Below, piece after piece: positions 1-5,212 of a stretch of DNA of 5,212 nt (position 1 is its first letter; the number at the start of each line of letters is the position of its first letter). The stretch spans positions 1 through 5,212 of the forward strand of contig JAUJMI010000148.1 of assembly GCA_030446945.1 (NCBI GenBank), written 5' to 3'. Made by a program: the position numbers and the translations under genes. Below the pieces are notes generated by a model, which was not told the origin of the DNA, did no database searches, and saw only the letters and a program-made list of their open reading frames with translations. The DNA comes from Longimicrobium sp. (GTDB lineage: Bacteria; Gemmatimonadota; Gemmatimonadetes; Longimicrobiales; Longimicrobiaceae).

Positions 1-1233
1 GACCGTGGCCTCGTGGCCGATCTGCGACGTGGGGTCGTTGATCTCGATGTACGGGTAGGTGTCCGTACGTGCCTCCTCGTCCAGCAGGAGGGCGTCGCAC
101 TCCACGTTGCTCCGGGCGTGGTGCGCCCCTTCTTCCACCTTGAGCAGCCCTCGGTACGACGACCGGCCCGAGCCGCGCGAGATGCTCTTGCTGACGATGC
201 GGCTGCTGGTGTGCGGCGCGTTGTGCACCACCTTGCCGCCCGCGTCCTGGTGCTGGCCGGGCCCGGCGTACGCGATGGAGAGGATCTCGCCGCGCGCGCC
301 CTCGCCGTTCAGGTAGCACGACGGGTACTTCATGGTCAGCTTGCTGCCCAGGTTGCCGTCCACCCACTCCATGGTGCCGTCACGCCCCACCAATGCGCGC
401 TGCGTCACCAGGTTGTAGACGTTGTGCGACCAGTTCTGGATGGTGGTGTAGCGGCAGCGCGCGCCGTCCTTGACGATGATCTCGATGACGCCCGAGTGGA
501 ACGAATCCTGGGCGTAGGTGGGGGCGGTGCACCCTTCGATGTACTGGATCTGGGCGCCCTCTTCCACGATGATCATCGTGCGCTCGAACTGCCCCATGGC
601 CTCCGCGTTGATGCGGAAGTAGGCCTGCAGCGGCATGTCGAGCTTCACCCCCTTGGGGATGTACACGAACGACCCGCCGGACCACACCGCCGTGTTGACC
701 GCCGCGAACAGGTTGTCGCGGAAGGGCACCACGGTGCCGAAGTACTGGCGCACGATGTCCTCGTGGTCGCGCAGCCCGTCGTCCATCCCCTTGAAGATGA
801 CGCCGGCGTCCTCCCACTCCTTTTTGAGTGAGTGGTACACGACCTCGCTCTCGTACTGCGCGCCGACGCCGGCCAGGATGCGGCGCTCCTGGTCCGGGAT
901 GCCCAGACGCTCAAAGGTGTTCTTGATCCCCTCGGGCACCTCGTCCCACGTGCGCCCCGTCTTCTCGCTGGGGCGGATGTAGAAGTAGATGTCTTCGAAG
1001 TTCAGGCCGCTCAGGTCGCCGCCCCAGGTGGGCCAGGGCCGCTTGGCCGCGTGCTTCAGCGCCTTGAGCCGCACGTCCAGCATCCACCGCGGCTCGTTCT
1101 TCTGCCCACTGATCTCGCGGACGATGTCCTCGTCCAACCCCTTGCGGCTCTTGAAGATGTAGTTCTCTTCGTCGCGGAACCCGTACTTGTACTCGTCCAG
1201 GTTCAGTGCGGCGACGCTTTCATTTACGGGCAT
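1..1233 (-). CDS. sufB: SufB, Fe-S cluster assembly scaffold protein (C-terminus cut by window edge)
   Basis: SufB is the scaffold subunit of the cytoplasmic SufBCD complex, on which Fe-S clusters are built before transfer to apoproteins. The 411 codons visible read as SufB throughout. They include an N-terminal EYKYGF segment (about residues 14-19), the conserved EGCTAP stretch with Cys235, the [10 protein letters not shown] block (about 265-274), and [22 protein letters not shown] near 377-398. Cys379 in that last block aligns with the functionally important C-terminal cysteine of E. coli SufB (Cys405, from memory). The frame is open at position 1. E. coli SufB has about 90 residues after that cysteine, so roughly 60 residues should lie outside the window. 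The start at 1233 is the first ATG of the conserved N-terminus, preceded by AGGGG about 5 nt upstream. It lies 104 bp downstream of sufC on the same strand and probably shares its transcript. sufD and sufS would be expected further left but are not visible. Confidence 0.96.
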   Translation of the reverse strand, partial: MPVNESVAALNLDEYKYGFRDEENYIFKSRKGLDEDIVREISGQKNEPRWMLDVRLKALKHAAKRPWPTWGGDLSGLNFEDIYFYIRPSEKTGRTWDEVPEGIKNTFERLGIPDQERRILAGVGAQYESEVVYHSLKKEWEDAGVIFKGMDDGLRDHEDIVRQYFGTVVPFRDNLFAAVNTAVWSGGSFVYIPKGVKLDMPLQAYFRINAEAMGQFERTMIIVEEGAQIQYIEGCTAPTYAQDSFHSGVIEIIVKDGARCRYTTIQNWSHNVYNLVTQRALVGRDGTMEWVDGNLGSKLTMKYPSCYLNGEGARGEILSIAYAGPGQHQDAGGKVVHNAPHTSSRIVSKSISRGSGRSSYRGLLKVEEGAHHARSNVECDALLLDEEARTDTYPYIEINDPTSQIGHEATV

Positions 1234-1273
1234 GATGACCCCTGTTTCTGCGAGTGTTCCGGCGACGAACGGC

Positions 1274-1295
1274 AGTCCTAAGTCCTAAGTCCTAA
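1274..1295. repeat. Tandem heptamer array A (AGTCCTA x3)
   Basis: Three perfect consecutive copies of AGTCCTA (starting at 1274, 1281 and 1288) plus one extra A lie between sufC and sufB. Read in register as TAAGTCC, the unit differs by one base from the minus-strand unit of the second array at 1310-1330. It is A/T-richer than the surrounding coding DNA. Short 7-bp tandem repeats between genes are known from cyanobacteria and some other phyla; their role is unclear. Confidence 0.85.
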
Positions 1296-1309
1296 AGGCA
1301 GTTCACCCG

Positions 1310-1330
1310 GCACTTGGCACTTAGCACTTT
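1310..1330. repeat. Tandem heptamer array B (GCACTTN x3), inverted relative to array A
   Basis: Three consecutive 7-mers, GCACTTG, GCACTTA and GCACTTT, end 7 bp before the sufC stop codon. On the minus strand the unit is (T/A/C)AAGTGC, one base away from TAAGTCC of array A. The two arrays therefore face each other across a 14-bp spacer. In the sufC-sufB transcript they could fold into an imperfect hairpin, about 12 of 16 pairs in my best register, with a mismatch recurring in each 7-base unit. This could shape mRNA stability between the two cistrons, but that is inference. Confidence 0.8.
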
Positions 1331-1337
1331 CTTTCCC

Positions 1338-2102
<765 letters not shown>

Positions 2103-2240
2103 CGATCGGTCTCCTGGACGGCGGCCCGCGCGGGGCCGGCCGGTAGTCGTTGTGCGTCGGGTTCGGCGGGAAACCCCTGGTACCCCGCCCACCGGGTTCC
2201 GCTCCCCTCGCGGCGGTTCCCAATAATGATTCTCCGTATC
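2103..2240 (-). promoter_or_regulatory. sufC 5' leader (about 138 nt)
   Basis: This is the stretch between the predicted transcription start (near 2240) and the sufC ATG. It is very GC-rich, with an AGGAG ribosome-binding site 8 nt before the start codon. Short self-complementary pieces can be seen, such as GGCCC...GGGCC just upstream of that site (GGCCCCGCGCGGGCC on the minus strand) and GGAACC...GGTTTCC further up. I see no recognisable riboswitch and no convincing leader peptide. Confidence 0.4.
2222..2240 (-). promoter_or_regulatory. Predicted Fur-box operator of the suf operon
   Basis: On the minus strand the 19 bases GATACGGAGAATCATTATT match the E. coli Fur consensus GATAATGATAATCATTATC at 15 of 19 positions; the GAATCATTAT half is nearly perfect. 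It is an A/T-rich island in GC-rich DNA. It lies just downstream of the predicted -10 element, covering about +1 to +19, a position where a bound repressor would block transcription. Fur control of suf genes is established in E. coli. The identity of the regulator here is inferred. Confidence 0.6.
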
Positions 2241-2246
2241 AGGGGC

Positions 2247-2275
2247 AAGCTACCCCCGCACCCCGCCCGCGTCAA
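2247..2275 (-). promoter_or_regulatory. sufC promoter (sigma70-type)
   Basis: On the minus strand TTGACG (2275-2270) and TAGCTT (2252-2247) are separated by exactly 17 bp. The -35 matches the consensus at 5 of 6 positions. The -10 is weaker but keeps the key first T, second A and last T. Transcription would start near 2240 at the edge of the Fur-like element. No other promoter-like pair is as good in this intergenic region. Confidence 0.6.
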
Positions 2276-2446
2276 GCATCGTCTCGTGCCGCGGAAAGGG
2301 GCGCCGCCGGGCCGCAAGAATGATGCGGCGGGCCTGCCCGCGAGGCTGCCGTTGCGCTCCGCCGCGGCGAGGCGCAGCTTCCCCGCGGCCGGCGCGCGGA
2401 GCGCCTCCCCCGCGAAGTGGACGCATCCCCCACAGGAGATGAGCCG
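2276..2446 (+). other. Intergenic DNA upstream of the 2447 gene
   Basis: These 171 bp between the sufC promoter and the divergent small gene carry no reading frame I can support. They contain GC-rich repeats of CCGC/GCGG type, including a weak GCCGC...GCGGC hairpin. A poor plus-strand promoter candidate is TTGCGC followed 17 bp later by CAGCTT. AGGAGA sits at 2434-2439, 7 nt before the ATG at 2447, and is the clear ribosome-binding site of that gene. Confidence 0.35.
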
Positions 2447-2830
2447 ATGGCCCGGGAAGAGAGCTGGAAGGCGGTTGCCCAGGAGGATGATGTCGTCACC
2501 TTCCAGGTGACGGAGCTCGGCCACAACGGCGCGAACGGCGAGCGCACCGAGCAGCTTACCCTTGCGGCGCTCGCGGAGATGCTCAACCTCGGCGGCCTCT
2601 CCATCACCGTGGACGAGCTCCGGCAGATGAAGATCGTGGGCACGCCCTCTCCCATGCGGTTCCGCAAGCACACGGTGGGGGCCGGACGCTTCACCATCCA
2701 GCTCGCCCAGTATGGCCGGACGCGGCGAGGGGGAGCCGCCTGGCTCCCCCGCTCGCTTTTCCCGGGTGCCGCGCCGCCCCTCAGCCGCAGCAGGCCGGGG
2801 TCGCGGTCTTCTGCGGACTGCTCCCGCTGA
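2447..2830 (+). CDS. Small hypothetical protein with probable read-through C-terminus
   Basis: I do not recognise this family. The 127-residue frame starts at ATG 2447 with AGGAGA 7 nt upstream, so the start is well supported; an in-frame upstream ATG at 2417 lacks this. Residues 1-90 look like a compact soluble domain: an acidic start (MAREESWKAVAQEDDVV), then an alternating strand/helix pattern with TLAALAEMLNLGGLSITVDELRQ (38-60), ending in GAGRFTIQLAQYG. No signal peptide, membrane segment or cysteine is seen in this part. From about residue 91 the sequence becomes Arg/Ser/Pro-rich, third-position G/C preference disappears, and a strong terminator hairpin lies inside the frame (2725-2760). 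The functional protein probably ended near residue 88-90 and the rest reflects a lost stop codon or a sequencing error. It is transcribed divergently from sufC, but no functional link is shown. Confidence 0.7.
   Translation: MAREESWKAVAQEDDVVTFQVTELGHNGANGERTEQLTLAALAEMLNLGGLSITVDELRQMKIVGTPSPMRFRKHTVGAGRFTIQLAQYGRTRRGGAAWLPRSLFPGAAPPLSRSRPGSRSSADCSR
2725..2760 (+). terminator. Intrinsic terminator after the conserved part of the 2447 gene
   Basis: GCGAG-GGGGAGCC (2725-2737), a GCCT loop (2738-2741), and GGCTCCCC-CG-CTCGC (2742-2756) form a 13-bp stem with a 2-nt bulge, followed at once by TTTT (2757-2760). Only the plus-strand copy has the T run, so it terminates plus-strand transcription. 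It lies within the open frame of the upstream gene, which is abnormal for an intrinsic terminator. Confidence 0.8.
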
Positions 2831-2870
2831 TGTTCGCGTGGTAGGCGTTCGCTCCGTGAACGTCCAGCAT
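2781..2870 (-). CDS. Candidate small peptide ending in Cys-Cys-Gly
   Basis: This 29-codon minus-strand frame starts at ATG 2870 and ends at TGA 2781. The N-terminal half reads MLDVHGANAYHANISG and the end reads TATPACCG. Support comes from codon-position composition: within these 90 bp A/T bases fall 4, 12 and 14 times in the three position classes, with the low class being the third codon position of this frame. The contrast fades in the 64 bp upstream (4, 4, 7). The plus frame sharing that class is stopped by TAG at 2842. The peptide is polar, rich in Ala, Ser, Thr, Asn and Gly, and has a vicinal Cys pair one residue from the end, as in some modified-peptide precursors. No modification enzyme lies in the window, there is no good ribosome-binding site (only GGGAAG about 10 nt upstream), and I know no matching family. 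It runs convergent to the 2447 gene and divergent from the patatin. Confidence 0.3.
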   Translation of the reverse strand: MLDVHGANAYHANISGSSPQKTATPACCG

Positions 2871-2934
2871 CGTGGGCACGCTTCCCGCGCACCACCCTCC
2901 ACACGCGCCCTTCCCCCGCACACCGCCCGCGACC

Positions 2935-3792
2935 ATGCCCGAATCGCAGAACCCGTTTCCCGTACCCGCGCCGGTGGGCGGCACTGTGCTGGTGCTGGGC
3001 GGCGGGGGGATGAAGGGCGTGGCCCACATCGGCGTGTGGAAGGCGCTGCAGGAGGCCGGCATTGAGGTGAGCGCCTTCATCGGCACCAGCATCGGGTCCA
3101 TGATGGCCACGGGGCTCGCCTCGGGATGGGGGTGGCGCGAGCTGGCCGAGCTGGCCCGCAAGCTCACCAAGGAGGACATCGTCGCCATCAACCGCCGCGC
3201 CGTGCTGTTTGGCGGCGTGCGCGAGGAAGCGGTGTTCCGCGGCGACCACTTCCGCGCCTACCTGGAGCGCACCCTCCCCATCCAGGCCTTCTCCGAGCTC
3301 CAGGCCCCGCTCCGCCTCAACGCCGTGTCGCTCGTCACCGGCGACGAGGTGTGGTTCGGCAGCGGCGCCAACGAGGAGGTGCCGGTGGTGGACGCGGTGT
3401 ACGCGTCGTGCGCCATCCCCATCTACTTCCCCCCCGCCCGCATCGGCAGCGACATCCTGGTGGACGGCGGGGTGCTGCACGTGCTCCCCGTGCGCCAGGC
3501 CGCCGCCTGGGGGGCCGAGCGCATCGTCGCCGTCGACGTCGGCTCCGAGATGACGCCGCCGGCCGAGAAGTACTTCGAGCGCGGCATGGTCGCCATCCAC
3601 GAGCGCGTGCTCACGCTCAACCTGCAGGAGCAGCGGAAGCGCTGCCTGGACGGGTGGCAGGGTCCGCCGGTGGTCTACATCCGCCCCCGCATCGGCCACC
3701 TGGGCGGCTGGGACTTCGGCCGCACGCAGTACTTCCTGGAGGAAGGCTACCGCGCCGCCCGCGAAGCTCTCGAAGCGGCCGACGCGGCATAG
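2935..3792 (+). CDS. Patatin-like phospholipase family protein
   Basis: Patatin-family enzymes are serine acyl hydrolases acting on phospholipids or other acyl esters through a Ser-Asp dyad. All three hallmarks are present in the 285 residues: the oxyanion-hole loop GGGGMKG (22-28), the nucleophile elbow GTSIG (50-54) with Ser52, and the DGG motif with catalytic Asp177 (177-179). The family's ASCAIPIYFPP block (157-167) precedes the Asp. The length fits the short bacterial RssA/YchK-like class, with no N-terminal signal peptide, membrane segment or outer-membrane barrel, so a cytoplasmic or peripheral location is likely. Substrate cannot be told from sequence. ATG 2935 was chosen because coding bias begins there; an upstream in-frame GTG at 2872 would add 21 Pro/His/Arg-rich residues. 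No Shine-Dalgarno is visible before either start. Probably a single-gene unit, ending 107 bp before the toxin-antitoxin pair. Confidence 0.93.
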   Translation: MPESQNPFPVPAPVGGTVLVLGGGGMKGVAHIGVWKALQEAGIEVSAFIGTSIGSMMATGLASGWGWRELAELARKLTKEDIVAINRRAVLFGGVREEAVFRGDHFRAYLERTLPIQAFSELQAPLRLNAVSLVTGDEVWFGSGANEEVPVVDAVYASCAIPIYFPPARIGSDILVDGGVLHVLPVRQAAAWGAERIVAVDVGSEMTPPAEKYFERGMVAIHERVLTLNLQEQRKRCLDGWQGPPVVYIRPRIGHLGGWDFGRTQYFLEEGYRAAREALEAADAA

Positions 3793-3858
3793 TTTAGTCT
3801 CCCGCTGGCAGCTTCCAAGCGCGTAAAAGCGGTAGGAACTGCACCTTAGGCATTGCGG

Positions 3859-3899
3859 TATTCTACGACGTACGCACACACGCCACAAGGAGCGTTCCG
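3859..3899 (+). promoter_or_regulatory. Putative -10, small palindrome and RBS of the toxin-antitoxin operon
   Basis: TATTCT (3859-3864) is a fair -10 hexamer, 35 bp before the antitoxin ATG; the matching -35 (GAACTG, 17 bp upstream) is poor. A short palindrome TACG-A-CGTA (3864-3872) overlaps the likely start of transcription and could serve as an autoregulatory operator, as is common in such modules. AAGGAG (3887-3892), 7 nt before the ATG, is a strong ribosome-binding site. The promoter and operator parts are weak inference. Confidence 0.35.
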
Positions 3900-4106
3900 A
3901 TGATGGAAGACAAGGCGATCACAGACCTCCCCGACCTGAGCGACCTGCCGCCGGATGTTCAGGAATTCGTCAGGGGCCTGGCCAAGGACGGGATCACGGT
4001 GATACTCCCGACAATAAAGCCAGGCGATCCGCTGCCGGAGCCGGTATGGCTGAATACCTCGTTTAGCGATGCCATCATCGAAGAGCGAGATGAGTACGGG
4101 CGGTGA
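3900..4106 (+). CDS. Putative antitoxin of a PIN-type toxin-antitoxin pair
   Basis: This 68-residue acidic protein is assigned as antitoxin by context: small size, position just upstream of a PIN-domain toxin, and a 4-bp GTGA overlap giving translational coupling. In VapBC-type modules such a protein binds the RNase and blocks its active site, and usually represses the operon. What can be seen: an Asp/Leu/Pro-rich N-terminal part (DLPDLSDLPPDVQEFVRGLA), a short hydrophobic segment ITVILPTI (32-39), then a charged C-terminal helix-like tail SFSDAIIEERDEYGR. The tail resembles the toxin-binding ends of Phd-type antitoxins, but I cannot recognise an AbrB, ribbon-helix-helix or Phd DNA-binding domain. 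ATG 3900 is preceded by AAGGAG at 7 nt; the next codon is also ATG, so 3903 is possible. The family is unclassified from here. Confidence 0.75.
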   Translation: MMEDKAITDLPDLSDLPPDVQEFVRGLAKDGITVILPTIKPGDPLPEPVWLNTSFSDAIIEERDEYGR

Positions 4107-4606
4107 AATACTACTATTTCGACGCGAGCGTCCTGGTGAAAGGGTATCTCTGGGAGGAGGGGAGCGAGGACGTGTGCACAGTGTTGCGCGCGGTGCGGGC
4201 CGCTCCGCCCGAAGCGAGGGTGGTGACCTCCAGCCTTGCGTTCGTGGAGGCTGTCTCGGCCGTGTCCCGGCGCACCTTCAAGGGTGAGATCACGGAAGAA
4301 CAGGCGGACGACGTCCGGAAGCGCCTCCTCGCGCACTTCGCGGTATACCACGTTCTCGAGCCGAAACTCGGCCTCGTGAAGGGTGCCGCGGAGCTGACGC
4401 GCCGGCACCGCTTGCGTGCCATCGACGCGATTCACCTCGCCTCGGGACTGGCCGCAAGGCGCCAGGCGCCGGTCTGGGCGAACTTCCAGTTCGGGTCCGC
4501 GGACCGCCGCCTGAACGTCGCGGCCACTGCCGAGCAGTTCGACGTGTTCAACCCCAGCACGCCGGTTCCGCCGGGCACCTCCACGCCCGTCACTCCGTCC
4601 GCATAG
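4103..4606 (+). CDS. PIN-domain (VapC-like) ribonuclease toxin
   Basis: PIN-domain toxins are Mg2+-dependent endoribonucleases that halt translation by cleaving tRNA, rRNA or mRNA when not held by the antitoxin. The 167-residue product has the acidic quartet expected of an active enzyme: Asp7 in YYYFDASVLVK, Glu49 in SSLAFVEA, Asp108 in LRAIDAIHLASGLA, and Asp134 in GSADRRLNVAA. The DASVLVKGYLWEEGS opening is the form seen in many bacterial VapC-like proteins. It begins with GTG at 4103, overlapping the antitoxin stop as GTGA, so the two are co-translated; no separate promoter is expected. The final 18 residues (about 150-167) form a Pro/Thr/Ser-rich tail beyond the PIN fold, likely disordered. 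The RNA target cannot be predicted. Confidence 0.92.
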   Translation: MKYYYFDASVLVKGYLWEEGSEDVCTVLRAVRAAPPEARVVTSSLAFVEAVSAVSRRTFKGEITEEQADDVRKRLLAHFAVYHVLEPKLGLVKGAAELTRRHRLRAIDAIHLASGLAARRQAPVWANFQFGSADRRLNVAATAEQFDVFNPSTPVPPGTSTPVTPSA

Positions 4607-4667
4607 CCGCTCGGCACCTCGCCGAAGTCGCGCATCCATCCGAGAAACACCGTCCGATCTCCCCTCC

Positions 4668-4690
4668 CGCTCCGCGTCCGGCCCGGAGCG
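4668..4690. other. Small hairpin downstream of the toxin gene
   Basis: CGCTCCG (4668-4674) and CGGAGCG (4684-4690) form a perfect 7-bp inverted repeat with a 9-base loop, in the 117-bp gap between the toxin and the HMG-CoA reductase gene. It could end or attenuate transcription, but there is no T run on either side, so it is not called a terminator. Confidence 0.3.
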
Positions 4691-4723
4691 TGCGGCTAGG
4701 GGCGGGTTCGCGACGATCCACGG

Positions 4724-5212
4724 ATGCCGGCTTCGAGCTCGATGGACGACAGAAACCCCGCAGCGTACCACGATCGGGAAGCGCGCCTGGCCCCGGTGCC
4801 GCCGCGCGAGCGCCCGGTGCCGCTTCGCGTTCCCGCGCCGCTCGACTCGACGCGCGCCGGGCAGGCGCGGAGGATCGCGTTCCTGCGCGGGCGCGGGGTG
4901 GAGGTGCCGCACCTGGAGGGGCGCGGCGGGCCGCCGGACCCGGAGGAGCTGCGCGGAAACGTGGAGCACTTCGTGGGAATGGCGCAGGTGCCGGTGGGGC
5001 TGATCGGGCCGCTGCGCGTGAACGGGCTGCACCTGCGCGAGGACGTGTTCGTGCCGCTCGCCACCTCCGAGGGCGCGCTGGTGGCGAGCTACGACCGCGG
5101 GGCGCGCATCCTTTCGCGCGCCGGGGGCGCGGTGTGCATGCTGGTGGATGAAGAGGTGCAGCGCGCGCCCGCCTTCGCCTTCGCCACGCTGGCGCAGGCG
5201 GCGCGCTTCGCG
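4724..5212 (+). CDS. Hydroxymethylglutaryl-CoA reductase, N-terminal part (cut by window edge)
   Basis: HMG-CoA reductase makes mevalonate from HMG-CoA using NAD(P)H, the committed step of the mevalonate route to isoprenoids. The 163 visible codons contain the family's substrate-binding block. This begins with NVEHFVGMAQVPVGLIGPLRVNG (about residues 79-101 from the 4724 start) and continues with VPLATSEGALVASYDRGAR (about 110-128). Glu116 of the ATSEG motif matches the catalytic glutamate. The QVPVG..GPL and AT(T/S)EGALVAS patterns resemble class I enzymes more than class II (which reads ELPLG and MVVEEPS). There is no membrane segment in the first 75 residues, so the protein is soluble, as in prokaryotes generally. 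The remaining two thirds, including the NAD(P)H domain and catalytic Lys, Asp and His, lie beyond position 5212. ATG 4724 is the first after an in-frame TAG at 4697; ATG 4742 is an equally possible start, since neither has a clear ribosome-binding site. Confidence 0.9.
   Translation, partial: MPASSSMDDRNPAAYHDREARLAPVPPRERPVPLRVPAPLDSTRAGQARRIAFLRGRGVEVPHLEGRGGPPDPEELRGNVEHFVGMAQVPVGLIGPLRVNGLHLREDVFVPLATSEGALVASYDRGARILSRAGGAVCMLVDEEVQRAPAFAFATLAQAARFA

Noticed and set aside
13..831. Long plus-strand open frame of 272 codons opposite sufB
   Set aside because: Its translation is Ala/Val/Arg/His-rich, the usual shadow of a high-GC gene on the other strand, and the minus strand reads as SufB throughout.
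1274..1330. The repeats between sufC and sufB as a CRISPR array
   Set aside because: Units are 7 bp with no spacers; this is a simple tandem repeat.
2103..2192. 30-residue N-terminal extension of SufC from the upstream ATG at 2192
   Set aside because: It is an Arg/Thr/Pro-rich stretch that lies in the leader; the ATG at 2102 has AGGAG at the right distance and fits the family start.
2872..2934. 21-residue N-terminal extension of the patatin from a GTG at 2872
   Set aside because: The stretch lacks codon-position bias and encodes Pro/His/Arg-rich sequence with no ribosome-binding site.
2272..3888. Minus-strand open frame of 538 codons spanning the patatin gene and the 2447 gene
   Set aside because: It covers two plus-strand genes with clear motifs or ribosome-binding sites; its composition is typical of an antisense shadow.
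4432..4650. Minus-strand frame beginning MFLGWMRDFGEVPSGYADGV
   Set aside because: The start looks protein-like, but it overlaps the toxin's coding region, becomes low-complexity, and lacks a ribosome-binding site.
4668..4690. The 7-bp hairpin after the toxin as an intrinsic terminator
   Set aside because: No T run follows the stem on either strand.
3959..5032. Minus-strand open frame of 357 codons opposite the toxin and HMG-CoA reductase genes
   Set aside because: It is antisense to two genes with recognised catalytic motifs and is Arg/His/Ala-rich without domain signatures.
4690..5151. Plus-strand Ala/Arg/Gly-rich frame of 153 codons
   Set aside because: It is another frame of the HMG-CoA reductase gene, whose own frame carries the family motifs.

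Overview
The window is GC-rich (about 70% by eye) DNA with strong G/C preference at third codon positions, from a free-living-type bacterium. The mix of a sufC-sufB iron-sulfur operon, an HMG-CoA reductase, a PIN toxin module and heptanucleotide repeats between genes would fit a high-GC Gemmatimonadota/Longimicrobium-like organism. That placement is an impression from gene content and style, not a demonstrated assignment.

Layout. (1) Positions 1-2102, minus strand: sufC is transcribed first, then sufB, whose C-terminal end is cut off by the left edge. The 104-bp gap between them carries two inverted arrays of 7-bp tandem repeats. (2) Positions 2103-2446: divergent control region. On the minus strand it holds a good sigma70-type promoter for sufC. 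A 19-bp element matching the Fur consensus at 15 of 19 positions lies directly downstream, and a roughly 138-nt leader follows. (3) Positions 2447-2830, plus strand: a small unrecognised gene whose reading frame runs through a strong intrinsic terminator, so its last 30-odd residues are probably not original. (4) Positions 2781-2870, minus strand: a candidate 29-residue peptide gene ending in Cys-Cys-Gly, supported only by base composition per codon position. (5) Positions 2935-3792, plus: a patatin-like serine lipase/phospholipase with intact motifs. (6) Positions 3900-4606, plus: a two-gene toxin-antitoxin cassette, an unclassified 68-residue partner overlapping a PIN-domain (VapC-like) ribonuclease by 4 bp. 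(7) Positions 4724-5212, plus: the start of an HMG-CoA reductase, cut by the right edge.

How the genes work together. SufB and SufC are partners in the Suf Fe-S assembly complex, probably under iron control through the operator at 2222-2240. The toxin and its partner are co-translated. The patatin, the small gene and HMG-CoA reductase look like independent transcription units. No RNA gene, CRISPR array, insertion sequence or integrase was seen. The least explained items are the inverted heptamer arrays, the small Cys-Cys-Gly peptide frame, the read-through terminator and the unclassified antitoxin.
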